Of a stretch of DNA of 64,000 bases, positions 1-7,826 are shown in pieces (within the stretch, counting starts at the first letter, position 1; each line of letters starts with the position of its first letter). The position numbers and the translations under genes were made by a program. The notes below the pieces were generated by a model that made no database searches, had not been told where the DNA came from, and saw only the letters and a program-made list of their open reading frames with translations. The DNA comes from Chitinophaga rupis (GTDB lineage: Bacteria; Bacteroidota; Bacteroidia; Chitinophagales; Chitinophagaceae). The DNA lies in the NCBI RefSeq assembly GCF_900109685.1, contig NZ_FOBB01000001.1, positions 1,054,001 through 1,118,000 on the forward strand, given 5' to 3'.

Positions 1-159
1 GAGAGAGCAACGGCAGAGAAAGTAGGCAGCCGCCGTGGTGTGCCTGTGATCCTGACTGTACGCAGCGGCCAAATGTTCCGGGACGGTATCTCTTTCTATC
101 TTTCAGAAAATGGCGTGTGGCTAACAGACACGGTACCTGCTAAGTACATTGAATTTTAA
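1..159 (+). CDS. kptA: RNA 2'-phosphotransferase (KptA/Tpt1), C-terminal end only
   Basis: The frame is open from base 1 and ends in TAA at 157-159, giving the last 52 residues of a protein that begins upstream of the window. The segment [13 protein letters not shown], then [12 protein letters not shown] and VPAKYI, matches the conserved C-terminal part of KptA/Tpt1 enzymes. These transfer a 2'-phosphate from RNA to NAD+, giving ADP-ribose 1''-2'' cyclic phosphate and nicotinamide. In bacteria the natural substrate is not settled. The next gene starts 10 bp after the stop, so the two are probably co-transcribed. The family call is fairly sure; the start and NAD-binding half cannot be seen. 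Confidence 0.82.
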   Translation, partial: ERATAEKVGSRRGVPVILTVRSGQMFRDGISFYLSENGVWLTDTVPAKYIEF

Positions 160-169
160 ATGTGCGTGT

Positions 170-658
170 ATGATCATTCAATCACCAGATCCCTTATTAA
201 CTGGTACTTATAGCGTATTCCTTGCAGGCAGCATTGAAATGGGTAGCGCCGTTCACTGGCAGCAACAGATATGCAATGCCTTCCGGGATGATGAAAATAT
301 TATTTTGTATAACCCCAGGCGGGATGATTGGGACAGCTCGTGGAAACAGGAAATAACCAACCCTGCATTTAATGAGCAGGTAACTTGGGAGTTGAACGCA
401 TTGGATGCAGCCGATTTAATTGTGATGTACCTGGCACCCGGCACCCAATCACCCATTACCTTACTGGAGCTAGGTTTGCATGCCCATTCTAAAAAGCTGA
501 TCGTTTGCTGCCCGGAAGGCTTTTGGCGTAAAGGCAACGTGGATATTGTTTGTGAGCGGTTCGGCATACCGCAGGTAACCACTATAGAAGGTATTATTTC
601 AGTAATAACAGCAAAATATTATGAGCACACTCAATCTCATTTACCCGGAAAGATCTGA
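170..658 (+). CDS. Nucleoside 2-deoxyribosyltransferase-like protein
   Basis: This 162-residue protein resembles the nucleoside 2-deoxyribosyltransferase-like family (Nuc_deoxyri_tr2 type). The Rossmann-like start FLAGSIEMG lies near residues 18-26, NPRRDDW near 48, and SPITLLELGLHA near 93-104, where the Glu of LELG corresponds to the catalytic Glu of the superfamily. Members cleave or exchange N-glycosidic bonds; the substrate here is unknown. I chose ATG 170 because a longer frame begins only with TTG at 149, inside kptA. The 3' end overlaps the next gene by 38 bp, which suggests translational coupling. Its neighbours point to NAD, ADP-ribose or nucleotide salvage chemistry. Confidence 0.72.
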   Translation: MIIQSPDPLLTGTYSVFLAGSIEMGSAVHWQQQICNAFRDDENIILYNPRRDDWDSSWKQEITNPAFNEQVTWELNALDAADLIVMYLAPGTQSPITLLELGLHAHSKKLIVCCPEGFWRKGNVDIVCERFGIPQVTTIEGIISVITAKYYEHTQSHLPGKI

Positions 659-1460
659 TATCCGTTTCAAGACAATGGTATTCCCTGATGGGCAGCCCCA
701 CATCAAAATAGATATGGACAGCCTGCAGGGCATCAGCCGACAGGAGCCGGTACAGCTTATTACCCGGATTGACAATGCCAATGACCTGATGCTGGCGCTG
801 TTCATCAAAAACACATTGGACTACCTGGAATTTGAAACAGTGGAGCTTTATATCTCATACCTCATGGCGGCTCGCATGGACCGCGTAATGCTGGATGGAG
901 AGCCGTTCTCGTTAAAGATCATTGCTGCTATACTGAACCAGGCGCAGTTCAAAAAGGTTAAAATATTTGATCCGCATTCAGAGGTAGCCACTGCACTGAT
1001 CGATCGCTCCTATACCGTGCCTAATCACCAGTTTGTAAAAGATGCGCTGGCAGATTATTTTAAGAAATACCCCACTACTGCCTACTGCCTGGTTTCCCCG
1101 GATGCTGGTGCGCTGAAAAAGATCCACAAGCTGGCGCAGTTCTTACAAACAGATAACGTGGTAGAATGTATGAAAGAGCGAGATGTTAAAACCGGCGCGC
1201 TCACAAATTTTAAAACCACTACCGATAACCTGCAGGGACAGACCTGTTTTATTGTAGATGATATTTGTGATGGTGGTGGTACGTTTGCCGGCACTGCGAA
1301 GATGTTGAAAGAGAAAGGCGCGGTAAAAGTGAATTTAATTGTAAGCCATGGGATCTTTAGTAAGGGGACTAAGATTGAGTTTGTGGATGCGGTGTATACG
1401 ACGGATTCTTTTAGGAAGGTGGAAGGAGTGGAGTGTATGGAAGTGGGGAGGTATTTGTAA
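621..1460 (+). CDS. Ribose-phosphate pyrophosphokinase-like (PRPP synthetase family) protein
   Basis: The protein has 279 residues, shorter than the usual 310-320 of PrsA. The PRPP-loop VDDICDGGGTF replaces the usual DDMIDTAGT form. FPDGQ near residue 22, the degenerate SYLMAARMDR in place of PYxxYARQDR, and FDPHSEV with the conserved His are visible. It belongs to the divergent Prs branch that often sits beside nicotinamide phosphoribosyltransferase genes in bacteria and phages. A phage relative of that branch (Adps of the NARP1 pathway) pyrophosphorylates ADP-ribose. It may therefore make PRPP or ADP-ribose pyrophosphate; the sequence alone cannot decide. It overlaps the preceding gene by 38 bp. 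It is unlikely to be the only housekeeping prs. Confidence 0.75.
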   Translation: MSTLNLIYPERSDIRFKTMVFPDGQPHIKIDMDSLQGISRQEPVQLITRIDNANDLMLALFIKNTLDYLEFETVELYISYLMAARMDRVMLDGEPFSLKIIAAILNQAQFKKVKIFDPHSEVATALIDRSYTVPNHQFVKDALADYFKKYPTTAYCLVSPDAGALKKIHKLAQFLQTDNVVECMKERDVKTGALTNFKTTTDNLQGQTCFIVDDICDGGGTFAGTAKMLKEKGAVKVNLIVSHGIFSKGTKIEFVDAVYTTDSFRKVEGVECMEVGRYL

Positions 1461-1475
1461 GTTAAATAAACAACT

Positions 1476-1787
1476 ATGAAAATTCTCTGGTGTTGGCGTT
1501 GCAGAATGGAGTTACCCATGCTTGACGAAGCCGAATATAAAAAGGCTTATGAGCTTTATGGTAAAAGCATTAGATCAAGAGAGGGTACATACGAAGAACG
1601 CTTTAAGGAATTAATGGATTACTATGAGGAGGTAACAGGATTTACCAAAACAATACCGAATGCCATCATGCATCATCGGATTGCACAATATGGCCCGCCT
1701 TGTGAAAAATGCGGTAAGCCCTATAGAACGCCACTAGCTTCGTTTTGTGCGGCTTGCGGTAACAAAAGGCCATCTTCTTCGGAATGA
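1476..1787 (+). CDS. Small zinc-ribbon-like conserved protein
   Basis: The 103-residue product carries CWRC at residues 6-9 and CEKC followed 12 residues later by CAAC near the C-terminus, so six cysteines could bind zinc. The middle is a charged helical region (YEERFKELMDYYEEV). The opening MKILWCWRCRMELPMLDE is one I associate with a widespread uncharacterised bacterial family, often scattered near mobile or accessory genes; its function is unknown to me. It starts 15 bp after the PRPP-synthetase-like gene on the same strand and may be its last operon partner, or may be independent. Confidence 0.6.
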   Translation: MKILWCWRCRMELPMLDEAEYKKAYELYGKSIRSREGTYEERFKELMDYYEEVTGFTKTIPNAIMHHRIAQYGPPCEKCGKPYRTPLASFCAACGNKRPSSSE

Positions 1788-1789
1788 CT

Positions 1790-2140
1790 TTAATGTTCTG
1801 TTAGTTCTATCTTCCTTCCATCAAGGTCTTGTACAATGGCCGTATATCCCCATTCAGTTGTTGCAGGTGCAGCTACTATGGTAATGCCTTGCTCCCGGAG
1901 TTCTTTGACCAAAATATCTAATTGCTCAACTACAAATCCCAGTCTGGTTGTGCTGTCCGGTGTTGCTACACCTTTAGGCAAGGGATATATTTCCAGTACC
2001 GGCTCACGGCCTGTGCTGGCATAATGATAAGGCCCATTGCCATGTTTATGATAGTCAAACGTGAAACCGAGCTTCGTGTAAAATGCAGCCTGTTCCTGTA
2101 GCTGGTCGGTTTTAATTACGATCAGGGAGATGGATGGCAT
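1790..2140 (-). CDS. VOC family (glyoxalase/bleomycin resistance fold) protein
   Basis: The 116-residue protein begins MPSISLIVIKTDQL and contains FYTKLGFTF and a final VQDLDGRKIEL, the standard beta-alpha-beta-beta-beta signatures of vicinal oxygen chelate proteins. Members are lyases, dioxygenases or antibiotic-binding proteins, and the substrate cannot be told here. I chose the ATG at 2140 because the longer frame to 2221 adds an unlikely hydrophobic N-terminus reaching the next gene. It converges on the zinc-ribbon gene with 2 bp between the stops. Confidence 0.8.
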   Translation of the reverse strand: MPSISLIVIKTDQLQEQAAFYTKLGFTFDYHKHGNGPYHYASTGREPVLEIYPLPKGVATPDSTTRLGFVVEQLDILVKELREQGITIVAAPATTEWGYTAIVQDLDGRKIELTEH

Positions 2141-2217
2141 GTGTAAAATGAATGTATTTATAAAATTATATACCCAATATTTCAAAAAGCCGCATACACT
2201 CCCTGGCTCACTTATCC

Positions 2218-3501
2218 TCACGCATGCGTCTTCTTCAGCTTCACCTCCACTTTTTCCCCGGCTTTACTCACGGTTACCACCTTCTTCACGGTGGCACTGG
2301 TTCCCACACTGTAATCCCTGTTCACAGTATTGGCAGTGGTACCCTGGAACATACCGTTAATGTAATGATCTGTATATCCCACCACTTCACTCTGGGTATA
2401 GCCGTGCTTAAATCTAAATTCAGTATACAGCAGGTACTCTCCCGGCATAAGATTTACAAATTCAAAGTGTCCGGCATCATCATAAACGCTGGTACTTTTG
2501 ATGCACTGGGCTGCATCATCTGAAATGGCAATGCCTTCCCTGCCTTTTTTCCGCTGGGCTTCGTTTACCTTCACCCATTCCTTAAAGTAGTCGTTGTACG
2601 GGATCAGCACCACCTGTGTACCACGGGGAGCTACCTGCTTGGCCTTGATATTCATCACCTGCATCCTGTTGCCTCCATCGAAGTCGCGGGCAAATACCTG
2701 TCCTGAAATAATAGCATTGCCTCCTTTCACCATTTTCATGGTAGCCTCTTTATCGAAAGGCGCTTTGATGGAGTTGAAGTCTGTTTCCATATCTACCATT
2801 CTTATCTGCTGGCCATTGGTAAACATATCAACCTGCCAGAGGCGTCGGGTCTTTTTGTCGATATAAGAAACAGACTTTTCATCCGTGGAAGGCTCTACCA
2901 CGGCCACTTCCCATACATCATGCTTTCCAGTGAATTTGCTGATGTAGGTGTTGTTCTTCACTTCCTCCACAATAGCTTTTTTCACATTACTATTGTTGGT
3001 AGGCTTGTATTCATACACTGACAGATCGGTACTGTAACCGGAGGTCAGCGGAAGCAGCGATAAAATAAAAGGATAGGTATAGCTGTCAACGAAATACTGA
3101 TCACCGGCTTCTTTGATCTGATTCTTCTTACCTGTTTTCTTATCAACATAATATCCGGTAACATCGCTTCCGAAGTGCAGCACCATATCTTTCATGCTAT
3201 TGTGGGATGCACGGTAGATGGGTTTGAAGGTGCTCAGATCTGATATGCTGGTATCTTTCCACTCCTCCAGCCCGGCAAGGGCGGTGATGGTGGTCAGTGA
3301 TAATTTATCATTTGTGGTATTAACCCCGATCGTAAATGTACCGATCTCCGACTCGCTGCCACCATTTACGCTATAGCAGGCCAATGTATAACTTCCGGGC
3401 TTCAGCAGCTTGCTGTCGAATTTACCCTGAGCCTGAGTATTGGCCGCAAGTAACAATGAAACAGCAGCAATGAGGATCGGGTTACGAAATTGAAAAGGCA
3501 T
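2218..3501 (-). CDS. Secreted protein with C-terminal Cna-B/carboxypeptidase-regulatory-like domain
   Basis: The protein has 427 residues with a clear signal peptide (ILIAAVSLLLAANTQAQG). Residues 30-250 form a beta-rich region I do not recognise, possibly DUF3108-like. Residues around 340-370 (YDDAGHFEFVNLMPGEYLLY) are typical of a Cna-B or carboxypeptidase-regulatory-like fold. It is likely periplasmic or on the cell surface. The start ATG at 3501 directly precedes the signal peptide. Upstream lies about 140 bp without genes, then the tRNA terminator region. No function is assigned. Confidence 0.7.
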   Translation of the reverse strand: MPFQFRNPILIAAVSLLLAANTQAQGKFDSKLLKPGSYTLACYSVNGGSESEIGTFTIGVNTTNDKLSLTTITALAGLEEWKDTSISDLSTFKPIYRASHNSMKDMVLHFGSDVTGYYVDKKTGKKNQIKEAGDQYFVDSYTYPFILSLLPLTSGYSTDLSVYEYKPTNNSNVKKAIVEEVKNNTYISKFTGKHDVWEVAVVEPSTDEKSVSYIDKKTRRLWQVDMFTNGQQIRMVDMETDFNSIKAPFDKEATMKMVKGGNAIISGQVFARDFDGGNRMQVMNIKAKQVAPRGTQVVLIPYNDYFKEWVKVNEAQRKKGREGIAISDDAAQCIKSTSVYDDAGHFEFVNLMPGEYLLYTEFRFKHGYTQSEVVGYTDHYINGMFQGTTANTVNRDYSVGTSATVKKVVTVSKAGEKVEVKLKKTHA

Positions 3502-3635
3502 AGTTCTGATAATTTATCTGGCGATGCAAAATTAGAGTATTCAATAGCTGCATCATATACCGGAAAATGGGTAGATCACTATACCTTTTTTCAGGTAGAT
3601 AGGATCTGCGGAAAGCAATGTAACCACCATCTGCA

Positions 3636-3670
3636 AAAAGAAAAAGCGCCGATAAAATCAGCGCTTTCGC
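3636..3670 (-). terminator. Rho-independent terminator of the tRNA gene
   Basis: On the minus strand GCGCTGA pairs with TCGGCGC across a 5-nt loop, followed by TTTTTCTTTTT. It lies just downstream of the tRNA 3' end at 3679. Confidence 0.75.
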
Positions 3671-3678
3671 AATTTAAG

Positions 3679-3752
3679 TGGTCCCACCAGGGCATGATCC
3701 TGGGACCCCCTGATTATGAGTCAGGTGCTCTAACCAACTGAGCTATAGGACC
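3679..3752 (-). tRNA. tRNA with CAU anticodon (elongator Met, or Ile2 if modified by TilS)
   Basis: The 74-nt minus-strand sequence folds as a complete cloverleaf: acceptor GGTCCTA/TGGGACC, D stem GCTC/GAGC, anticodon stem CCTGA/TCAGG with loop CTCATAA, T stem CCAGG/CCTGG, discriminator A. CCA is not encoded, as is usual in Bacteroidetes. G1-C72 pairing rules out an initiator tRNA. The CAU anticodon fits elongator Met or lysidine-modified Ile2, and I cannot separate these by eye. The T loop reads ATCATGC, so positions 54 and 58 are A and T instead of the usual T and A. Confidence 0.92.
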
Positions 3753-3851
3753 GTTGTCCTCACGGACAAAATATATCTAAACTTCTCTGGGTGTCCCGTT
3801 TTTCAGGGACGGCAAAATTAATTATTTTTTATTCAATTAGCCATAAATTTT

Positions 3852-5615
3852 TTAATTCTTTTTTCGGGCAGCACGGGTATTATTTTCCAGTAATATAAAC
3901 CCCGGCCCATTCCGCCATTGACTACCCATACCCGGAAAGTTAGCAGGCCCCTGCGAAAAATTCCCCAGCACTACATCAATATCCCCATCACCGTCAATAT
4001 CGCCTGCATCCATGCAGATCCAATGCCCCAGCCGGCTGGCGGGTAAAGTATATACGGTATAGTTAAAGCCTCCCTGGTTTTCAAAGTACAGCAGCCCTTC
4101 CTGGGGTTGAAGGCCGTAATCTCCAAAAAAAGAAATCGTCAGCATATCTTCATCACCATCCAGGTCAAAGTCTTTAACAATGGCTTTATAGCAGCCATTC
4201 ACCGGGTAAAAGTATTGTTGCGCAAATTTATGGTGTCCCTTATTCTTATAAATATATACGCCGTGGTAAGGCTTTAGTATGCGGGAAAGGTCTGCGTTAT
4301 CGCCGCAGGTATAAATAATATCTTCCAGCCCGTCGTGGTCTATATCCTGCAGGGTAAAGCTGCTGGAGCCGTACACCGGCGGGAATTGTAAGATCCGCTG
4401 CGGTGTAAAATTGCCGTTACCGGTATTTTCAAAATACCAGATGCTTTCATCGCCCTGGGCAAACAGCACCCAGATATCCGGCCGGCCGTCATGGTTATCA
4501 TCGCGTATCCAGGCTTTGATAGCGCCGGGGCGGGGAAATATGATATGCTCTTTTACTGCCACCTTCCGGGTAGTATCCAGTTCCAGCCAGCTCAAAGCAC
4601 CGTTATTATAACCAAACCCGCATACCAGCAGGTCCGAAATCCCATCCTGGTTAAAGTCTGCATATTGCAATTGTACGGGCCGTGGTAAATGATCTTTCAG
4701 CACCTCAGGCAGCCATTGCAGGGTATTTTGAGCATTATCTTTTAAACCACCTGGCGAAACAGGCGGCATCGCTCCGGCCTTTAACAATTTAGAAGAACCC
4801 AGCACACCCACGGCTTTCACAGGACCATTTAACAACCCGGGCAAACCATCCTGCAAAGTTTGTATACTTCCCCGCAGCGCATCAGAAGGGTACAGGGTGC
4901 CCAGGCAGGTAACATAGGCACGGTTGCCGGTAAAGGCGCCGGGTAATATTATATCCGATACAATGCTCGCCGTACGTAGCTGCTGTAAAGGTTCCAGCTG
5001 GTTATTATAAATATGCAGCGTGCTATCCTGTCCATCGGCTACCCATATACGCTGATGCAGAGTATCCATTCCTACATAGCTGGCCAGCGGGGCTTCGCCC
5101 ATTTGTTCATCCGGTTCGTGGGTGGTGAATAGTGGCGGGGCAGGACTTTTAAAAGGTTCATCCCTGTGCTGGCGTAATGGCTGCCAGGGCGCTACCGTAG
5201 TATAATATTCCACCAGCAGGTCCCAGTCTTCTGTACTGATCTGGTTAGCTGTGGCGCCGGGTTTATCAGACAGCACCGGCTTTCTGTAATAGCTGCCGTT
5301 AAAGGTGTTAATGCCTAAACGTTCTCCCATGGCCGGTAACACATCTTTTTCCCAGGTGGTTTTGTCCAGCAGACGGGGTTCGGGAAAAGCGTGGCACGAG
5401 GCACAATATTGCTGCGCCAGTTCACTCCCCCGTTTTACCCGGTTAATGCGGTCCATATCATTATTGCAGGCTAGTAGCAATAATGCTGGTAAAAGACTAC
5501 AACCAAGGTTAAACAGGTATTTATTATACTTGGGGAGCGGGTCATTAAATAGCAGGTACTTTGCCAGTTTTCTAATTAACAAACCAGGACTATACGAATA
5601 TTTTCGCTGCATCAT
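3852..5615 (-). CDS. Cytochrome c/FG-GAP (VCBS) repeat lipoprotein
   Basis: A 587-residue exported lipoprotein. The hydrophobic segment LLPALLLLAC ends in a lipobox, so the mature protein starts at that Cys. About 20 residues later CASCH is a single haem c attachment motif followed by a short domain (WEKDVLPAMGERLGI). The rest is a beta-propeller of FG-GAP/VCBS repeats with calcium-type loops such as DFNQDGISDLLV, DDNHDGRPDIWV, DIDHDGLEDIIY, DFDLDGDEDMLT and DIDGDGDIDVVL. It is likely a surface or periplasmic redox or binding protein. The start is uncertain: ATG 5615 gives an unusually long 48-residue leader, and an internal TTG would shorten it. The frame stays open to 5894 through repeat DNA, which I exclude. 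Confidence 0.72.
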   Translation of the reverse strand: MMQRKYSYSPGLLIRKLAKYLLFNDPLPKYNKYLFNLGCSLLPALLLLACNNDMDRINRVKRGSELAQQYCASCHAFPEPRLLDKTTWEKDVLPAMGERLGINTFNGSYYRKPVLSDKPGATANQISTEDWDLLVEYYTTVAPWQPLRQHRDEPFKSPAPPLFTTHEPDEQMGEAPLASYVGMDTLHQRIWVADGQDSTLHIYNNQLEPLQQLRTASIVSDIILPGAFTGNRAYVTCLGTLYPSDALRGSIQTLQDGLPGLLNGPVKAVGVLGSSKLLKAGAMPPVSPGGLKDNAQNTLQWLPEVLKDHLPRPVQLQYADFNQDGISDLLVCGFGYNNGALSWLELDTTRKVAVKEHIIFPRPGAIKAWIRDDNHDGRPDIWVLFAQGDESIWYFENTGNGNFTPQRILQFPPVYGSSSFTLQDIDHDGLEDIIYTCGDNADLSRILKPYHGVYIYKNKGHHKFAQQYFYPVNGCYKAIVKDFDLDGDEDMLTISFFGDYGLQPQEGLLYFENQGGFNYTVYTLPASRLGHWICMDAGDIDGDGDIDVVLGNFSQGPANFPGMGSQWRNGPGFILLENNTRAARKKN

Positions 5616-5838
5616 CTTTCCCAACAGTAACCCACCAAATAATAAGTTTACAGGTAACAAACCCCATCCGGGGTCTAAAGAAGGTCTACGGTCCAATCCC
5701 CTTCCTTTCAACCAACCATTAAATAACAGGCATTTCAATTTCATAGGCAGTAAATACCGGCAAAGCATACACGAATATTTCCGCCACATCATCCCTCGCG
5801 GGAGCGGGCCTTTGAATAACAAGTAATTAGGCAATTGT
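5540..5838. repeat. Two tandem copies of a 174-bp direct repeat
   Basis: The motif ATTAAATAACAGG occurs near 5545 and again near 5719. In each copy it is followed about 50 bp later by ACGAATATTT, CGC and CATCATC, then by a second AATAA-AAGT unit at 5641 and 5815. The spacing is 174 bp in both comparisons, with perhaps 60-70 percent identity by eye. The block fills the gap upstream of the lipoprotein gene and reaches into its probable signal sequence. An 8-bp GC hairpin remnant (GCGGGAGCGGGC) lies near 5800. Confidence 0.6.
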
Positions 5839-5908
5839 TGCATAACGTGTACCGGTACATTTCTAAAATACAGCTTTAATTTGCAGCTTTGCAAATATTT
5901 TAATCAGC

Positions 5909-6538
5909 ATGCAAGGTATCAAACATATTATTTTCGACCTGGGAGGTGTTATCCTCAACCTGGATTACCAGCGCACCTTCACAGCTTTTGAAGCATTAGG
6001 CGTTAAGGATTTCACCAGTTTATACAACCAGTTCAAAGGCTCCCGCCTGTTCGATGAGCTGGAAACCGGCCATGTATCAGAAAATGTTTTTCTGCAGGAA
6101 ATGCAGAAATATGTAACGCCCGGGGTCACCGACCAGCAGATCATAGATGCCTGGAATGCCATGCTGCTGGACTTTCCGCTGCAACGCCTGCAGCTGTTAC
6201 AACAGCTACAGCTACACTATAATACCTACCTGTTAAGCAATACCAATGCGATTCACCTGGAAAGGTTCAACCAGATCCTGCAGGAAAGCAGGGGCATTCC
6301 TTCCCTGGCAGCCTTTTTTAATAAAGCCTATTACTCGCACCTGATCGGTTACCGCAAGCCGGACAAAGAAGCCTACCAGGTAATTATAGATGAGCATCAG
6401 CTCAACCCCGCAGAAACATTATTTATTGATGATCTGTTGCAGAACATTGAAGGCGCCAGGGCAGTGGGGTTACAAACCATTCATTTACAGGCGCCCAAAA
6501 CCATTGCAGATATTTTTAAACCGGCCGCTAGCTTATAG
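5909..6538 (+). CDS. HAD-superfamily phosphatase (YihX-like, subclass IA)
   Basis: The 209-residue protein starts with IIFDLGGVILNLDY, the motif I form typical of YihX-type sugar phosphatases in which the second Asp of DxD is replaced by Gly. LLSNTNA near residue 110 is motif II, YRKPDKEAY near 150 motif III, and LFIDDLLQNIEGA near 172 motif IV. It is probably cytoplasmic and acts on a small phosphoester such as a sugar phosphate. It is divergent from the lipoprotein gene across the 174-bp repeats. Confidence 0.85.
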   Translation: MQGIKHIIFDLGGVILNLDYQRTFTAFEALGVKDFTSLYNQFKGSRLFDELETGHVSENVFLQEMQKYVTPGVTDQQIIDAWNAMLLDFPLQRLQLLQQLQLHYNTYLLSNTNAIHLERFNQILQESRGIPSLAAFFNKAYYSHLIGYRKPDKEAYQVIIDEHQLNPAETLFIDDLLQNIEGARAVGLQTIHLQAPKTIADIFKPAASL

Positions 6539-6649
6539 CACAGAGGGGCCAACTCAATTCCCGCAAGCTAAATTCCCTGAGGGCCAGGGAATATCCTTTA
6601 GTATTATCTTCTTTAGGTAATTACTATTATTGAAGGTTGCAGTACCACC

Positions 6650-6901
6650 TTATTTCACTTCCTCAAAGTCTATATAATCACCCTTATCAGCCGGGCGCTG
6701 TTGGGTGCTGGCACGCTGATGCTGCTGTTCTGCAGCCTGCTGCGCCTGTTGTTGCTGCTGATATTGTTGACGCATGCGGTCCTGGATATCGCTCATCTGC
6801 CGCCTTACCTGTTTGGTAGACTGGTATACCGGCACTATAAAATCAAAAACGATCTTATAGAACAACCACAGCAGGAATATGAGGGCTATTAATTTGATCA
6901 T
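6650..6901 (-). CDS. DUF4834 family small membrane protein
   Basis: This 83-residue protein has one N-terminal membrane helix (LIALIFLLWLFYKIVFDFIV), then a Gln-rich predicted coiled coil (RMRQQYQQQQQAQQAAEQQ) and the acidic end YIDFEEVK. The pattern matches the uncharacterised Bacteroidetes family DUF4834. It precedes no obvious partner; the TM2 gene lies 69 bp upstream on the same strand. Confidence 0.72.
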   Translation of the reverse strand: MIKLIALIFLLWLFYKIVFDFIVPVYQSTKQVRRQMSDIQDRMRQQYQQQQQAQQAAEQQHQRASTQQRPADKGDYIDFEEVK

Positions 6902-6970
6902 AGTAAAACAAAGGTAGCAGAATATCTGCTACCTGTATAAACCAATCGGCTTTCTTTAAGGTTTCTTTAA

Positions 6971-7324
6971 CTAATTAAATCCCAGTAAGGCTGCACTTTC
7001 CATCGCCGCTTTCTTATTAAACTCCCAGGTCAGCTTGTTGTAGTTCACCGCATCCACAATAGTTCCAACCCAGCATAAGCCTATGGTGAACAGGTACAGG
7101 ATACCCATACCTACCTGGTTCAGCAAAAAGCGGTGAATGCCGGCAGGCCCTATCAGCCCTATCAGGCAACAGATCAATATAGTCTGCGGGTCCTTACGGC
7201 GGCCCTGGTAAACAGCCATGAACCGCTGTTTCTGTTCGTCGGTATAATTGCGGGTCAGCTCCTGCAGCCATAACAGCTCTTCATGCTGTATGCCGGGTAA
7301 AATGGCAAATGAAAGGTCGTTCAT
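6971..7324 (-). CDS. TM2 domain membrane protein
   Basis: The 117-residue product has a cytoplasmic start followed by two membrane helices separated by GIHRFLLNQVGMGILYL, the hallmark of TM2 domains (GxHxFYxGxxxxGxxxL). The function of TM2 proteins in bacteria is unknown. Its ATG overlaps the stop of the upstream DUF2752 gene as ATGA at 7321-7324, so the two are translationally coupled. Confidence 0.82.
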   Translation of the reverse strand: MNDLSFAILPGIQHEELLWLQELTRNYTDEQKQRFMAVYQGRRKDPQTILICCLIGLIGPAGIHRFLLNQVGMGILYLFTIGLCWVGTIVDAVNYNKLTWEFNKKAAMESAALLGFN

Positions 7325-7632
7325 GCGGGATTGTTTTTAAGGTAATGGAATATTTGTACTTGTTGTTTTCCCAGTTGAAAGCTGCGGTACAGTAACATGG
7401 GCACCGCAAAAAAACCCAGCGGGTGGCTGTGCCAGGCCAATGCCCATTGCCCATGCAATACATAATGAATGGCGTGTCCCAACCCACAGCCCGGGCACCA
7501 TTTAAGCCCCATCCATTGCAGCGGGCAAAGGGTAGTGCCTTTGTGCGGGTCCATAAAAAATAATAGCCCTAACGCCAACGGCCATATAAAGAGTTCTATG
7601 TTAAGGTGCTTTATATAAGTATTAAGATGCAT
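7321..7632 (-). CDS. DUF2752 family membrane protein
   Basis: The 103-residue protein has two or three membrane helices and the signature CPGCGLGHAIHY, characteristic of DUF2752, preceded by CPLQWMGLKW. The start MHLNTYIKHLNIELF at 7632 is chosen over the non-ATG extension to 7716. It overlaps the TM2 gene by 4 bp. Pairing of DUF2752 and TM2 genes is common in Bacteroidetes; no function is known to me. Confidence 0.78.
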   Translation of the reverse strand: MHLNTYIKHLNIELFIWPLALGLLFFMDPHKGTTLCPLQWMGLKWCPGCGLGHAIHYVLHGQWALAWHSHPLGFFAVPMLLYRSFQLGKQQVQIFHYLKNNPA

Positions 7633-7731
7633 ACGCAGGTCAACATGTAAATGTATTAAAACATTTAATAATCCGTACTCCTGGGGCCTTGCCGCTGCTG
7701 TAAATATTTGATACAAGTTAAAGAAATAGTT

Positions 7732-7759
7732 TTTGGATCAAAATAAAATCCTAATTTTG
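7732..7759 (+). promoter_or_regulatory. Probable promoter of rimP-nusA-infB
   Basis: TAATTTTG at 7752-7759 fits the Bacteroidetes -7 element TAnnTTTG exactly. TTTG at 7732-7735 could be the -33 element, though the 16-bp spacing is short of the usual 19-21. Confidence 0.45.
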
Positions 7760-7780
7760 CAAAAGGAAATTGATTCAAAC

Positions 7781-7815
7781 GAAGGGGACGGCAACGGTCC
7801 CCTTCTCGTTTTTCC
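7781..7815 (+). promoter_or_regulatory. Attenuator-like hairpin in the rimP leader
   Basis: GAAGGGGAC at 7781-7789 and GTCCCCTTC at 7797-7805 form a perfect 9-bp stem with a 7-nt loop, followed by TCGTTTTT. It lies between the promoter and the rimP start at 7827, so it could act as a transcription attenuator of the operon that encodes the elongation factor NusA. Confidence 0.6.
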
Positions 7816-7826
7816 CGTTAGCAAGT

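Noticed and set aside
1..1787. Complete NARP1-type NAD+ rebuilding operon
   Set aside because: No nicotinamide phosphoribosyltransferase is visible in the window, so only a possible link is reported.
1476..1787. Toxin-antitoxin component
   Set aside because: A small zinc-ribbon protein alone, without a partner or toxin motif, does not support this.
5616..5894. N-terminal extension of the cytochrome c lipoprotein
   Set aside because: It begins with TTG, consists of repeat DNA and would put about 140 residues before a lipobox.
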